The notes beneath the pieces were generated by a model, which was not told the DNA's origin, made no database searches, and saw only the letters and a list, made by a program, of their open reading frames with translations. DNA of 64,000 nucleotides, from positions 12,103,501 through 12,167,500 of the forward strand of contig CM037596.1 in NCBI GenBank assembly GCA_021018995.1, written 5' to 3'. This document shows, piece by piece, positions 11,142 to 21,733 of this stretch (its first letter is position 1; each line of letters opens with the position of its first letter). The stretch is from Chloranthus sessilifolius (Eukaryota > Streptophyta > Magnoliopsida > Chloranthales > Chloranthaceae). The position numbers and the translations under genes are program-made.

Positions 11142-12546
11142 TGATGAGTAGTGAAATATGATGATATTTCACCCCTAAATACCTATATTTAGCCGTCCGA
11201 TGAAGGCTATCTGATGAGATTTGCTAGATTTGAAGTGTTTCAGGTAAATACAGCCCAAGTTTCTAAAACAGCCCAAGAATCCCGAAAATAATGTCAAAAC
11301 ACTGCTATTTTGGGTCATTGAGAACTTAGTGCGACTTGCAGCTCAATTTGGACCTTCAAGACGTCAGATTCAGGAAATTGATAAAACATAAAAGTTGTAG
11401 AGCTCGTCGTCAGCTTTCCAACGCCTCAAGAATCACCTCAATCCGAGTTCGGTACAGAAAGTTATGAGCAAAATACCGAGGCAGTATCTGATGCAAAGCT
11501 AGGCGGGAATTCACGAAAATTACTCTTAGATGTCAATCGAGAGAGGTATTAGGGTTAGGCTATTATAAAAAGGGAAGCCACGAGTTTCTTAGGGGGATTA
11601 TTATTTTGCAATTAGAATATTATTCATTCTTTCTTTTTAGTTTTAGGGCTCTTCACTTTGGGGAATATTTTCTTCATCTTTTCAAGTCTTCTTCTCTCCT
11701 TCTTCTAGGGTTTATTCAGGTAGATTGTACCTAGGATTTGCATTATTTTCTCCGAGAAATTCATAGATTGTATTTAGGAAAACAATTGCAAATATCTTTT
11801 GGAAGAAATAAAAGAGGAATGACTTTGAAAGAAAAGGAGATCAAACACCAAAGATGAGCTAAATCGAGATCGGGAAGATGCGATCCCAGGATAAGTACCC
11901 ATGTTTATGATTAATACCTATCATTATTGTTATCATGGAATCGTTTTGCTCAAAGTTTGTGTGATTGAAAATATTTTAAATGCTTTGTTATGACCGTTGA
12001 TTGCGTGATCAACGGTCAGTAATCGCTAGATCTGGACACCGGTGATCTAGGTCAGAGCGATTATGTGCTGATTGGCGTGTTCTAAATATCATGAGATACG
12101 CTATGCTTTTTACATGACTCATACCGAAATGTCAGGCTGAGTCATTGTTCTTTGATAGTGTAATGCGGATTGATGATCATATTTTATTTCAAGTCATTTT
12201 TCTAGATGAATGATGGTGTGAATGATGATTTAATGAAACTGTGGGTTTTAATGATAGAAAAGGGGTACGAATCTGGGGTAGCATATTCCTTGATCTCATT
12301 TTAATATTGTTCGTAGATTTATCAGTAATTAATTGTTTAGATTAATTTATTTTTCTGCATTTAGGAAAAGTGCGTTAAGTTTTTGGTAAAATTGAATCTG
12401 CCCTTTGGTACTTCCTTAGGGACGTTTTTAAAATCTCTAAAAGAATTAATTAAAAATTCACGTTTCCCTGTGGGTTCGACACCCCTGTTCTTGCCATACT
12501 GCAATAGATCTTGTGCACTTGCAAGGGTTACATTCTAAATCGATCA
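11142..12546 (+). repeat. 3' LTR of element II
   Basis: Starts tgatgagtag and ends gatca, followed by the target duplicate cacca (12547-12551). It keeps CTG triplets where the 5' copy shows TCG or CG, and those triplets agree with the LTRs of element IV, so this copy is the better text. Confidence 0.9.
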
Positions 12547-12551
12547 CACCA

Positions 12552-13052
12552 CGCAAAAGAGCAAGGACTGAATGCACCAGAGAAGATGAGCAGAATAGGC
12601 AATTACTAGAGACGGTGATCAACACAATGGCTCAGTTGACCTCATTACTCACGACAAGGTTGAGAGAGACGACTCACATCTCTCCATCGACACAGGTTGA
12701 GTCATGCTCAAGATGTGGAAAACGACACAAGACATCGAACTGTAGGAGAGGCGTGAGAGGATGTTTCAAGTGTGGACGAGTGGGACACCTCATAAAACAT
12801 TGTCCAGCACTGGGAAAAGGTGCAACGACATCTACATCGAGGAATATCTGTGCACATTGTGGGAAACACCACCAGACGGAGGAGTGTCGGTTAGTTTTGC
12901 GAACATGTTTTAAGTGCGGTGAGAAAGGACACTACATCAAGGATTGTCCAGCGAAACGTAGAAGGCAGTTAACTTTGACGTCTACTTCTGAGCCGACCCT
13001 CCCTACGAATCAAGGTCCTACAAGTGAAACAACAATGCACAATGCCAGATGA
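12552..13052 (+). pseudogene. ORF1 of element I: short basic protein with four zinc knuckles
   Basis: This is a nucleocapsid-like protein, presumably binding the element RNA. With its start at 1429 it would be about 169 residues. A basic start (RKRAR) precedes a Gln/Leu-rich region, then four knuckles in two pairs: CSRCGKRHKTSNC and CAHCGKHHQTEEC (spacing CX2CX3HX4C) alternate with CFKCGRVGHLIKHC and CFKCGEKGHYIKDC (standard CX2CX4HX4C). A Thr/Ser-rich tail follows. There is no capsid domain, so it is much shorter than a normal gypsy gag. ORF1 is disrupted by element II, but the downstream frame is clean. Confidence 0.75.
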
Positions 13053-13883
13053 CTTATGAAGTTTCCCAAGGTATAGATTTATTTTCAATTAACGAGATGT
13101 TTCCTAAAAGTTCTAGATGGTGAATGCTATTAGAAATTTTAGTTGTTCTTGACACTTGAGGAATATCATGATACTGTCATACGTGCATCCGATTAAATCA
13201 CCTCTATGACATAAACGAAGTTAAATTTCAAAGGATAAATTGAATGGCTGACAATATAAAGACTAGACAAGAATAAATCTTCACAGTAGGGTAGGTGAAA
13301 TTACTTACGGATAGGTGGTACACAATTGAAATTAAATTGACATTATGAGTAATGAGGGTAACGAAGTTGAAGTAACTCATTGGTCAGGAGTCATGATTAT
13401 GGTGTATCTAAATACATTTTTACAAACTCGGGTTCGGTTGTTAATCACTGTACTCTACTCTGGAAGTATTTCCGAGAATCTAGGATAACCTAGGATAATC
13501 AGGTAAGAAATTGACAGAGGATAGGAAAAATTTAAATTTTGGATATCATGGGAGAGCAGAATTGGATGCTGTAACAGTAAATTGCGCCGTTTTCATTATC
13601 GATGTACAGGCACTATATGGAGATTTAGTTAGTATTGGGAGTGTGTTCAGAGCAGTACACATGAGGAGTCTAATAAGTATGCCTAGGTAGTTATGTACGA
13701 CCCCATCCTGGTGCACCCAAATGGTAATCACTGGTAATCATTTCCTTGAAATGAAAGCCAAAATGTGTCACACTTTTGCCCTTCCTGTAGGATCGGTACG
13801 CAAATTGTGTACCGTAAAACTGGTTAAGGGCATAAAGTTTGAGGATTTCAAGATTCGTTACGAAAGGTTTAGAAGTACTCATG
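13053..13883 (+). other. Non-coding interior of element I after ORF1
   Basis: No coding frame longer than about 70 residues and no recognisable motif in either strand. Nothing assignable. Confidence 0.5.
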
Positions 13884-14060
13884 TGATGATGGCTTTATCT
13901 CATTTTGGTGATGGCTTTATCACATGTTGGTGATGGCTTTATCTCATTTGCTGATGGCTTTACCTTATTTGGTGATGGCTTTATCTCATCTGTTGATGGC
14001 TTTGCCTCATGTTGATCATGGCTTTATCTCATCTTGGTGATGGCTTTGTCTCGCTTTGAT
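13884..14060 (+). repeat. Minisatellite, unit about 23 bp, roughly eight copies
   Basis: Successive copies of a gatggctttatctcat unit separated by short variable spacers (ttggt, ttgct, ctgtt). Copies differ by a few bases each. Confidence 0.85.
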
Positions 14061-14389
14061 TATTTCTCTTACCGCCTTTCCGAATCAGACAATGAGTGTC
14101 TGTGAAATCTCGTTCCTAGACAAGTGACACCTATTACGAGTCATGAATTAAACTGTTGTGGGTTGACAACCTTATGGATAGTATGTGTTGTTGTTGTATG
14201 TTGTTTGTTACTTGGATAGTATAGATAGTATAGGTCGTAACACCGCAAACTTGCTTGCGGACTCTCAACTGTCCAGGTGATTAATGATGACCTATTGGCC
14301 AAAGGTCTTTAATGAGAATTCGGACAGTTTCATAGTTTAAATTGCAAATAGAAATCAAGTATAAAGGAAGATAGCCAATTCGAGGAGTC

Positions 14390-14712
14390 GGAATGAAACC
14401 GATTAATCGAATTTCCCAAATCGATTTAATCGATTTGAGGATTCGATTAGTCGAGTTTTGCCCGACTGGTCGACTGGCATCAACCAGTGAAGGAGAAGTT
14501 AGAGAAAATAAAAATTTAAAATTTCAATTAATTGAGACATTTCGACTAGTCGAATTGACAATTCGACTAATCGAAAGTCAAAATATCGCTATGCCAAAGG
14601 AGCGAAGTTCAAAAGAATAAGTTAGAAAATTCGACTAGTCGAACTAGGGTTCGACCAATCGAATTTGGAATTTCGACTAGTCGAAATGTGAATTCGACTA
14701 ATCGAAAACCAA
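14390..14712 (+). repeat. Palindrome array, first block, in element I interior
   Basis: Repeated 12-mers of the form TCGA-YTAR-TCGA (tcgactagtcga, tcgactaatcga, tcgattagtcga) every 15-35 bases, with fillers such as ttgaca and gggt. The CTAG and CTAA cores dominate. The same motif fills part of the LTRs of this family. Confidence 0.9.
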
Positions 14713-14998
14713 CCTCGCGATGTGTAAACTCCAAACTCGCGAAGTGCAATTTTAACCTAGCGAGGCGTAGATTTTTTTAACCTAGCGAGGCGTAGATTTT
14801 TAACCTAGCAATGCGTAGATTTTTAACCTGACGAGGAGTAAAATTTTTTAACCTAACGAGGTGTTGTTTTCAACCTGGCGAGGAGTATTTTTGAAACTCG
14901 CGAAGGGTAAATCCAACCCCGCGAGCGTTTAAAAGTGAACCTCGCGAGTTAGAGACATTTCAACCCCGCGAGTGTCAAATTGAACCTCGCGAGGCACT
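14713..14998 (+). repeat. Second palindrome array with CTCGCGAG-type core
   Basis: About 12-14 units of roughly 22-28 bases, each with a core such as ctcgcgag, cctagcgagg or ccccgcgag followed by a T-rich or A-rich spacer (for example gcgtagattttt). The intact core CTCGCGAG is its own reverse complement. The block lies between the two halves of the TCGA array. Confidence 0.85.
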
Positions 14999-15460
14999 GG
15001 TCGAAAATTGATTTCGACTAGTCGAATTACTTAAAGAGTCTAAAAGAAATTTCTGAAAGTAGGCAATTCGACTAATCGAAATAGGGAAATCGACTAATCG
15101 AATTGGACATAAAGGGAAAATCGATTGGTCAAAATTTGAACTCGACTAATCGAGTTATGGAGGGAGTTGTAGAAGTTTAAAAAGGGCACACGATTTCGAC
15201 TAGTCGAATTAGATTTCGACTAGTCGAAGTTAAAATTTCGACTAATCGAAACGGATTTCGACTAGTCGACTGAGTCCTTCCAGTGGGCTCCAAAGTTAGA
15301 AATTTGAACCCTAATCATTTCGACTAATCGAAATGGGATTTCGACTAGTCGAAATCGTTTAATAGTCGAATTAGGAAAATCGACTAATCGAATTCGGGGA
15401 GTTCCTTTCAGTTTGAAATTCGACTAGTCGAACTGAGAAATTCGACTAGTCGAGCCAACC
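14999..15460 (+). repeat. Palindrome array, second block, upstream of ORF2
   Basis: The TCGA-YTAR-TCGA motif resumes after the CTCGCGAG block, with about 15 copies. It runs to within 10 bases of the TATA box at 15463. CTAG and CTAA cores again dominate. Confidence 0.9.
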
Positions 15461-15462
15461 AC

Positions 15463-15472
15463 TATATATATG
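15463..15472 (+). promoter_or_regulatory. Likely internal promoter TATA box for ORF2
   Basis: tatatatatg-type sequence (ctatatatatgtg) lies about 220 bases before the ORF2 ATG. It is followed by a pyrimidine-rich leader (ttcttcttcttctccgg) and ctagggttt, features common in plant 5' UTRs. Function is inferred from layout. Confidence 0.5.
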
Positions 15473-15688
15473 TGAAAGGGGGTTTTTCAAACCATTCGAC
15501 TTTTGAGTTTTGGGCATCCGGTTCTTCTTCTTCTCCGGCGATTCAACCACCTAGGGTTTGCACCATTTCCGGCCATTCTCGACCGGATTTGACTTCACGC
15601 ACCTTCTCAAGATTGGGTAAACCCTAATCTTTGTTCTTCTTCATTATTTTGCATATAAGAAACCCTAGTTCCTTGCATTTTAGCGAAA

Positions 15689-17172
15689 ATGCCGCCTAAA
15701 ACTCGATTATCATCGAAGAGGGCAGCTTCAAAACTGCCGGTACGGCGCAAGAATGCCGCACCACCACCAACCCCTTCACCTGTGAGGACACCCTCACCAT
15801 CGACATCGGACACTACGTCCGGGTCGACGAGCGCGTCTTCACATGACGCAAGCCCTATTCCACCACCACCCGTCAACCCTGAGCAACCCACTGAGTGGTG
15901 GGCAGCCAAGATCTTTGAAGTCGAACACATTTTCGACAAGACCCTTTTTGACAAGGATGTGGTCCAAGGTGAGACCATTTGGGCCCTAAACTACCTCAAC
16001 AACGCCGATCTCACCTTCCTCCTCAAACCAATCCGGAAGTTCTACTATCCGCGATTGGTTAGGTTATTTTACCAGGGCCTCAAGGATGGCCCTACTGACG
16101 ACGTGGTGAAGACCACGATTGAGGGTCGTGAATACCTCATCACACGTCGTCATGTCCAAGAAGCAGTCGAGTGCTACTTGGACTATATACCCGAGACCAC
16201 ATTACTACCACCCTTCCCAGGGCTGGTCAATGTCGACGATATCCTTGCCGACATGACCAAGGGAAAAAGGGATCGGGCACCTCGTCTAAGAGGGTTGACC
16301 TTCCACATTATATGTGGATGCTCGATTCTGTTTTTCACGCCAACCTCTACCCCATGCGCCACAGCACCGAGCGTGTTGAGTTGGTGCAACAGGCCCTCTA
16401 TGCGGCCTATAACGGCCGATGGTTTGATGTTACCATGGTCATCCTCGAAGGGATGAGGTACATCAAGGGGAAGCTCATGAAGGGCAACCTTCGAGCTAGG
16501 GATGGGATGCCCTACGTGCGCATCATCTCTAGCATTCTAGAGACAGACCCCGCCTATTCGCCTCACCCCACGAGGTGACGCCCACCGATCCGGTGAACCC
16601 ATTCTCCCACACCGAATGGAACAGGAGTTACAATCTCCTGAAGAAGACTTTACCACCACCAGCTGGCGCAGCCGAGGGCGCAGCTGCAATCCCACCACCA
16701 CCCCCTCCACCACAGCCACAGCCACATGTGCCCGTAGATGGCGCAGTACCACCCCCAGTCATTCCACCACCGCACTGACCACCATTCCACTACCACCACC
16801 ATGGCTACACCACCACCACCTCGACCTACACCGCCCCCTCTACTTCACGTCACGACCACGCCAACCACCACCACCACCATTGAGGAGGCTCTGGCCCGCT
16901 TCGAGGCCAGAATGGAAGCGAATAACGAGAGGATGAACAGGAGGATTGATTTCCTCATGTTTCACACCCTCAAGTTTATCTACCCTCACACCTACCAGGA
17001 CATGCTGGCCCGAGAGGAAGAATGGACCGCTGGCACCACAGCCTTTCATCAGGGCCCGGTCTTTAGGGCGCGATTACATGATGCCGGTGCTTCTACTTCC
17101 ACCGCGCCACCACCACCGATGACGACGACGCAGCCACCATCTACTTCCACTACCATTCCACCTCTGCGGTGA
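15689..17172 (+). pseudogene. ORF2 of element I: plant transposon-type protein, frameshifted
   Basis: The ATG at 15689 opens a protein with a basic, Pro/Ser/Thr-rich start (MPPKTRLSSKRAASK) and then a folded-looking domain: TEWWAAKIFEVEHIF, a YYPRLVRLFYQGL block, VVKTTIEGREYLITRRHV. This layout resembles the domain annotated in plants as a putative plant transposon protein (Transposase_32-like), which I judge by eye only. The frame shifts near 16260-16310 (continuing as DLPHYMWMLDSVFHANLYP), near 16560 (SHTEWNRSYNLLKK), and again within the proline-rich tail near 16740. A coiled-coil-like piece (EEALARFEARMEANNERMN) follows and ends at 17172. The role in the element is unknown. Confidence 0.6.
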
Positions 17173-17626
17173 CCGAGATTCCAACCGCCCCGACAGAGAC
17201 TTCTCATCCACTCCCGCCACCAGCCATCCAGCCAGCCGTGGCAGATGCGCCATGACTCACAAATCAAGCGACCTACTCGACAGCTCCACAGTGACCACTG
17301 GCCTACCGTAGTTTTGTTTTTGTTTTTTTTTGCATTGTACATCTTTTTGTATAGGGGTGAACCACTTTTTTTTTTCTGTTGTGGTCCCCATTTCAGTAAC
17401 TATTGTAACTTTTGATTTTATAATATACAATTTTTGTTACTGTTATATATGTTTCATTAATTGTCTATGAAAATGTACTTGCTTGTGTGCTAAGTGGTAG
17501 ACCACCTCACCTCCGCGTGTGGGGGGGGGGGAGAAACCATCCTACCTACCTCCGAGTGTGCGGGGGGGGGGGGGGAGAGTGCAGACCACCACACCTTTGG
17601 GTGATTTTCGAGGACGAAAATTCCCA
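17173..17626 (+). other. Element I 3' untranslated region with long G runs
   Basis: Non-coding. Two pure G runs occur at 17521-17531 and 17562-17574, each in a repeat of the phrase accacctcacctccg/gtgtg. The conserved phrase tttcgaggacgaaaa at 17606-17620 precedes the PPT. Confidence 0.65.
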
Positions 17627-17638
17627 AGGTGGGGAGGA
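17627..17638 (+). other. Polypurine tract of element I
   Basis: aggtggggagga ends at the LTR start tgtaataacc (17639). Confidence 0.75.
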
Positions 17639-20460
17639 TGTAATAACCCAAAAAATCACGTCAAACGAGGACCTCGGGATTCGTGCCCGATTGGTCTTAG
17701 GTTTGACCATGAGATAGTTCATTGATGAACTTAAGGTGAGATGAGCGGATGTGATGTGTGAACCAGTGTAGAAGAGTGGAGAGATAGAGGAGTGTGTAGA
17801 GTAACATACACCGATGGGTGTGTATGTGCTCCACACCGAGAAAAGAGATAAGATAAAAAGGGTTGAAAACCCTAATTTTCATATTTTGGTTGTTGAGAGG
17901 AGTAAAGAAGAGAGAGAGAGAGAGAAAGAGAGGAGTAAAGGAGCTAGTGAGGAATTATTGCAAGTTGTTGGAAGGGGATTTCTTGCGATCAAAGCGTCGG
18001 ATTCGACGCGGAGGATCTGTTCAGACAAACGCTGGAAACCCTAACCTTCCAACCCTACATTTAAATCAATTTGAGGTTGATTTAAGGTGAGATTCTTGTA
18101 AATAAATGGTGTAGATTTATAGAGTAAATTGTGGTTAAAATGGGTGGAAATTGTAGGAATATTGCTTAGAAAATAACTGAGAAAAAGATTGGGGAAGAAC
18201 AGCCAAAGAAGGTCGAATGGGATTTCACTAATCAAATTGGGATTCGATTAATCAAATTCGCCAAGAAGTGGAAAGGACAGATGACCACAAATTCGACAAA
18301 TCGAATTGAATTTCGATTAGTCGACTTTGAATTTCGACTAGTCGAGTTGGGTGTCAACTAGTCGACTGAGAGCCTCCAGTGAGGAGTAAAAATGGGTTGA
18401 GGGAAATCGACCAGTCGAAATTGGGTTTCGGCTAGTCGAATTGGGCTCGATTAGTCGATATTGTAGGTTCAATTACTCAAGTGAAAATTGGGCCAGTTAG
18501 AGCGAGATTTCGACTAATCGATTTTGAGAATCGATTAATCGAAATTGGACCTCGACTAATCGATTTTGAGAATCGACTAGTCGAGTTGGATTCGACTAGT
18601 CGAACCGAACTCGACTAGTCGACCCGCTTTTTGTTGACTTTTGATTCTTACTTCAAGACTCTAGGGGGTCTTGAGACTTATTCATTACATCTTTGTGATG
18701 TTTTGAGTGTGTTTAATGGTATCATAGGTGATACGATGAAAGTGGGCACAAGGAGCAGTGGGGCCTTGATGCATTGAATCGATAGAGACCTAAGGTAGGG
18801 AACACCTTGAACATGTACTTTATTTTACAAGAGCATGTATGTAGTGATATAGACTTCAGTTCAAATGTTTTTAGAATTAAATTTGATTCCATGTTATTGC
18901 TCAAATGATATTCAATGTTTTAGAACTCAATTCTATTCAAGTATTTCATTGCTCAAGATCCAATTTAAACGTGTTATTTCTAAAACTTGGGGAAAAAAAG
19001 AGGTGTGTTTAAAAATGTAAGTTGAGGTGTTTGAAAAATGTGAATAGTGATATAAGATTTAAAGTGGAAAACTGTTTTAGTTGTACAAAACCTCGTGAAA
19101 ACCCTACAAGATCTAAATGTGTGTGTGTGTGAGAAATACACCAGTAAAATGCAAGTGTTTTAAATCATAAAACTTTTATCAGATATGGGTGTGTGTGTGA
19201 CACCAAGTAAGCATGTAAGGATGAGACATCCCCAGGGGATGAGAAAATGATAAGGGCATCGGGGCGATGCAAGCAATTGAGAACAAGTAGTTATATGAAA
19301 ATGGAAAGATCCCCAGGGGATGAGGAAGTAATAAGAGCATCAAGTGTGATGCGAACACATGGATACATCTCAGGGATGTATCCAAGATTGAATAAAGTCT
19401 GATAAGGCCTAACTGATATAAGATAGCACTCTTACACGGTGAATAACTATATGTAAAGCACACGATATTTTTGTTATTTGAAGTTTGATAGGGTACCCCA
19501 CCGACGTGGTGGGATAACCACGACTGACGCGGCAGAATATCCGTGACCGATACGGCGGCGAATCCGTAGGCTGGTCATGGAGGCTTATCTGCATGTGACA
19601 TCCTGTGGATGTCGAGACTATTGAAACCCCGCCACCAATCCCCAGGGGAGAGGGGCCTGGGTACTATATTTTGTATTCCCAGGGAATACTTTTACAATTG
19701 TCTATATAGATGACGGCGATGGGTATCTCGTCGGGGCTCGATGCTATATTGCTCGGGGACTACTTAAGTTGAAAGGTAAGTTTTCCTTTGCTTTAGGCCT
19801 ATTCAGTGTTATTCATGATAACTAAAAGACACGTGTAAATTAACAGAAAAATGTGTTTCTTTTAAAACTGTTTTTCATCAGCTTTTGTATAGTCACATCA
19901 TGCATGAATATCATGGAATATATGTGAGTTATAATTTATATGTTCAGTAGTGTGTTGTTCCCTATTGAGCTAGGATGTAGCTCACCCTTTTGACTATATA
20001 TCACAGGACCTTTACTAGCAGGTGCAGAGACTTCAGGGGACGTTGACCCTAGTGAGTCAGATCCAGCACTGGAGACCAGTTAGATCCACCTACCGAAGAC
20101 TTCTTCTAGAGGACTCTGCTGTGCAGACGTGTAGAGTTAGATTTGTGAGCTTGATAGGTATGGCTGGGCATGTCAAGCCTTATAATTGAGAACAATGTAG
20201 TTAATGGAGGATATCATTCTTTTGTGGCGAACTATCAGTGATGATTGGCTATCATCGATGGTTCAGATCGGTTCTACATTCATGCAGAGGCATGAAGTTA
20301 GAACTGTCTTTTGATATATTGTACAATTCCGCATTTTAATTATATGATTTCAGTTTATTGTGCTTCATATACCAGTGTTCCAAGTAGAGTTGAGGGGCAT
20401 GGTCAAGATGATCATGCTGATGGCACGGGTTTCGGGGAGGTCGAAATCCGGGCTGTCACA
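17639..20460 (+). repeat. 3' LTR of element I (2,822 bp)
   Basis: Starts tgtaataaccc and ends ggctgtcaca. In order it carries a GA-rich stretch (17908-17940), the TCGA palindrome array (18224-18625), hairpin-forming phrases such as catccccaggggatg, a CpG-rich block near 19500-19580 and a conserved 3' third. The same family gives solo LTRs S1, S2 and S3. Confidence 0.9.
18224..18625 (+). repeat. TCGA-YTAR-TCGA palindrome array in the element I LTR
   Basis: About 14-16 copies, with mixed cores CTAG, CTAA, TTAG and TTAA plus a few degenerate copies (tcgaccagtcga). Spacing is 15-45 bases. Confidence 0.88.
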
Positions 20461-20669
20461 CTATCAGTCCCTTTAAACCTTTCTTCAATGCACAGGTCAG
20501 ATCCACACAGAAACATCCTCTCCCTTAATCTACTCTTTCAATAGCCCAAACCGATCAAAAAATTAATACTAAGCTTATCAACGGTTGGGATGGGGAGAGG
20601 AATTTACTAACTCACAAGATTTAAGACCAAGGTAAGGAGCCAGGTTGCAAGGTTTAAATTTTCAGTTTC

Positions 20670-20705
<36 letters not shown>

Positions 20706-21658
20706 AAGGCTTCTCCTCCAAGCCTCTCTTTATAATACAAAAGAAAAGAACCAAAAATCTAGATTTTATATTTGCAATCCTATCCACTAAACTTGTAAAA
20801 GTTTTCGGCGCTAAACACAAACACCCACCTTATAGCGTATGTCAATGCATAAAAGACTTCCACAAGTCCCGAGACAAAACCCTTTGGCCATTATTCTCAT
20901 CAAACCCAAAGCTTAAACAAACACCTAGAAAAATCTAGTAATAATTTCTGGGCATGCTTACCGAGATAAACGAAAACAGACCAAAATATCAGGGATATTA
21001 CAATATTAATAAATGAAATGTAAGATTGTGGAGTAACAGCCCTGAATATATTTGAGTAGAGAAATAAGACTTGCAAGGCTGACCCAAAATAGATGAGCCA
21101 AGGTCATGTTGACGATGGATAGTGACAGATGATGATGATAGATGTTTTAGCATTATTTTAATATATTAAAAAATATAGCAACTTGCCAAAATAATGCACC
21201 ACTAAGCAACTTCTTCTAAACACATATGACATATGCTACGGTACTTTGGGTATTGGCTTTCTATCACTAGTGAATTTCTGTAAGGAATTTCATCAAACAA
21301 TTTATATGTAACACCAAAACAGATTATAGAAAGTCTACTAAAATTATTTCTAACCTTTGTAATCAAACTGAAGAGTGATCCAATGCAACGAAGAACTATG
21401 TTCAGGTGAACTACAATTAAAAGCATGAAATGACCTCAATAGGTGAAAGAAAGTAAATCATTAAAAAAGAGGGTTAAATGTTTGATTTAAACTCATAAAC
21501 CCCTTACCGTTATAATTTAGATTTGAAGGTTTCTTAGGCGCCGATTTCTCGATTTGGAGAGAGATGCACTGGAGAGAGAGAGAGAGAGAGACGTTGGAGA
21601 GAGAAAGATTGGAGAGACGAGAGGTTTGGAGAGAGAGAGGCGCTAGTGAATGGGGGGC

Positions 21659-21733
<75 letters not shown>

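Larger units (their letters stand above)
1438..12546 (+). mobile_element. Element II: Athila-like gypsy retrotransposon nested in element I
   Basis: The two LTRs (1438-2819 and 11142-12546) start tgatgagtag and end gatca, and the insertion is flanked by the 5-bp duplicate cacca (1433-1437 and 12547-12551). The interior order is leader, gag, protease, RT, RNase H, integrase, a 2.1-kb non-coding tail and a PPT. The protease reads LLDLGASVN and the RT box FMDD, and the gag is of Athila type. Element IV is a close relative on the other strand. All coding parts are broken by many 1-3 base indels. No env-like ORF is present between pol and the 3' LTR. Confidence 0.9.
1..20460 (+). mobile_element. 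Element I: large non-autonomous LTR retrotransposon, left end outside window
   Basis: The block 1-955 is repeated at 19502-20460, and both copies end in ggctgtcaca. A tRNA-Met-type primer site follows the first copy and a purine tract precedes the second LTR, so this is one element read on the + strand. Its own interior is about 5.6 kb once element II (1438-12546) is discounted. It holds a small zinc-knuckle ORF1, tandem arrays and ORF2, but no protease, RT, RNase H or integrase, so it must borrow enzymes from another element. The text just before the PPT (tttcgaggacgaaaa) matches the same position in Tekay element III (ttcaaggacgaaat), which hints at a chromovirus-type partner; that link is inference. 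The right flank begins ctatc, but its left TSD cannot be checked. Confidence 0.85.

Noticed and set aside
12513-12551. ATG at 12513 as the start of the zinc-knuckle ORF
   Set aside because: It lies within the 3' LTR of element II; the original start is at 1429.
14390-15460. Regular short repeats reminiscent of a CRISPR array
   Set aside because: Units are 12 bp with uneven spacers, the DNA is plant nuclear, and no cas genes are present.
20461-21640. Possible exon or UTR of a host gene
   Set aside because: No coding frame, domain or credible splice pattern; only microsatellites and unique text.
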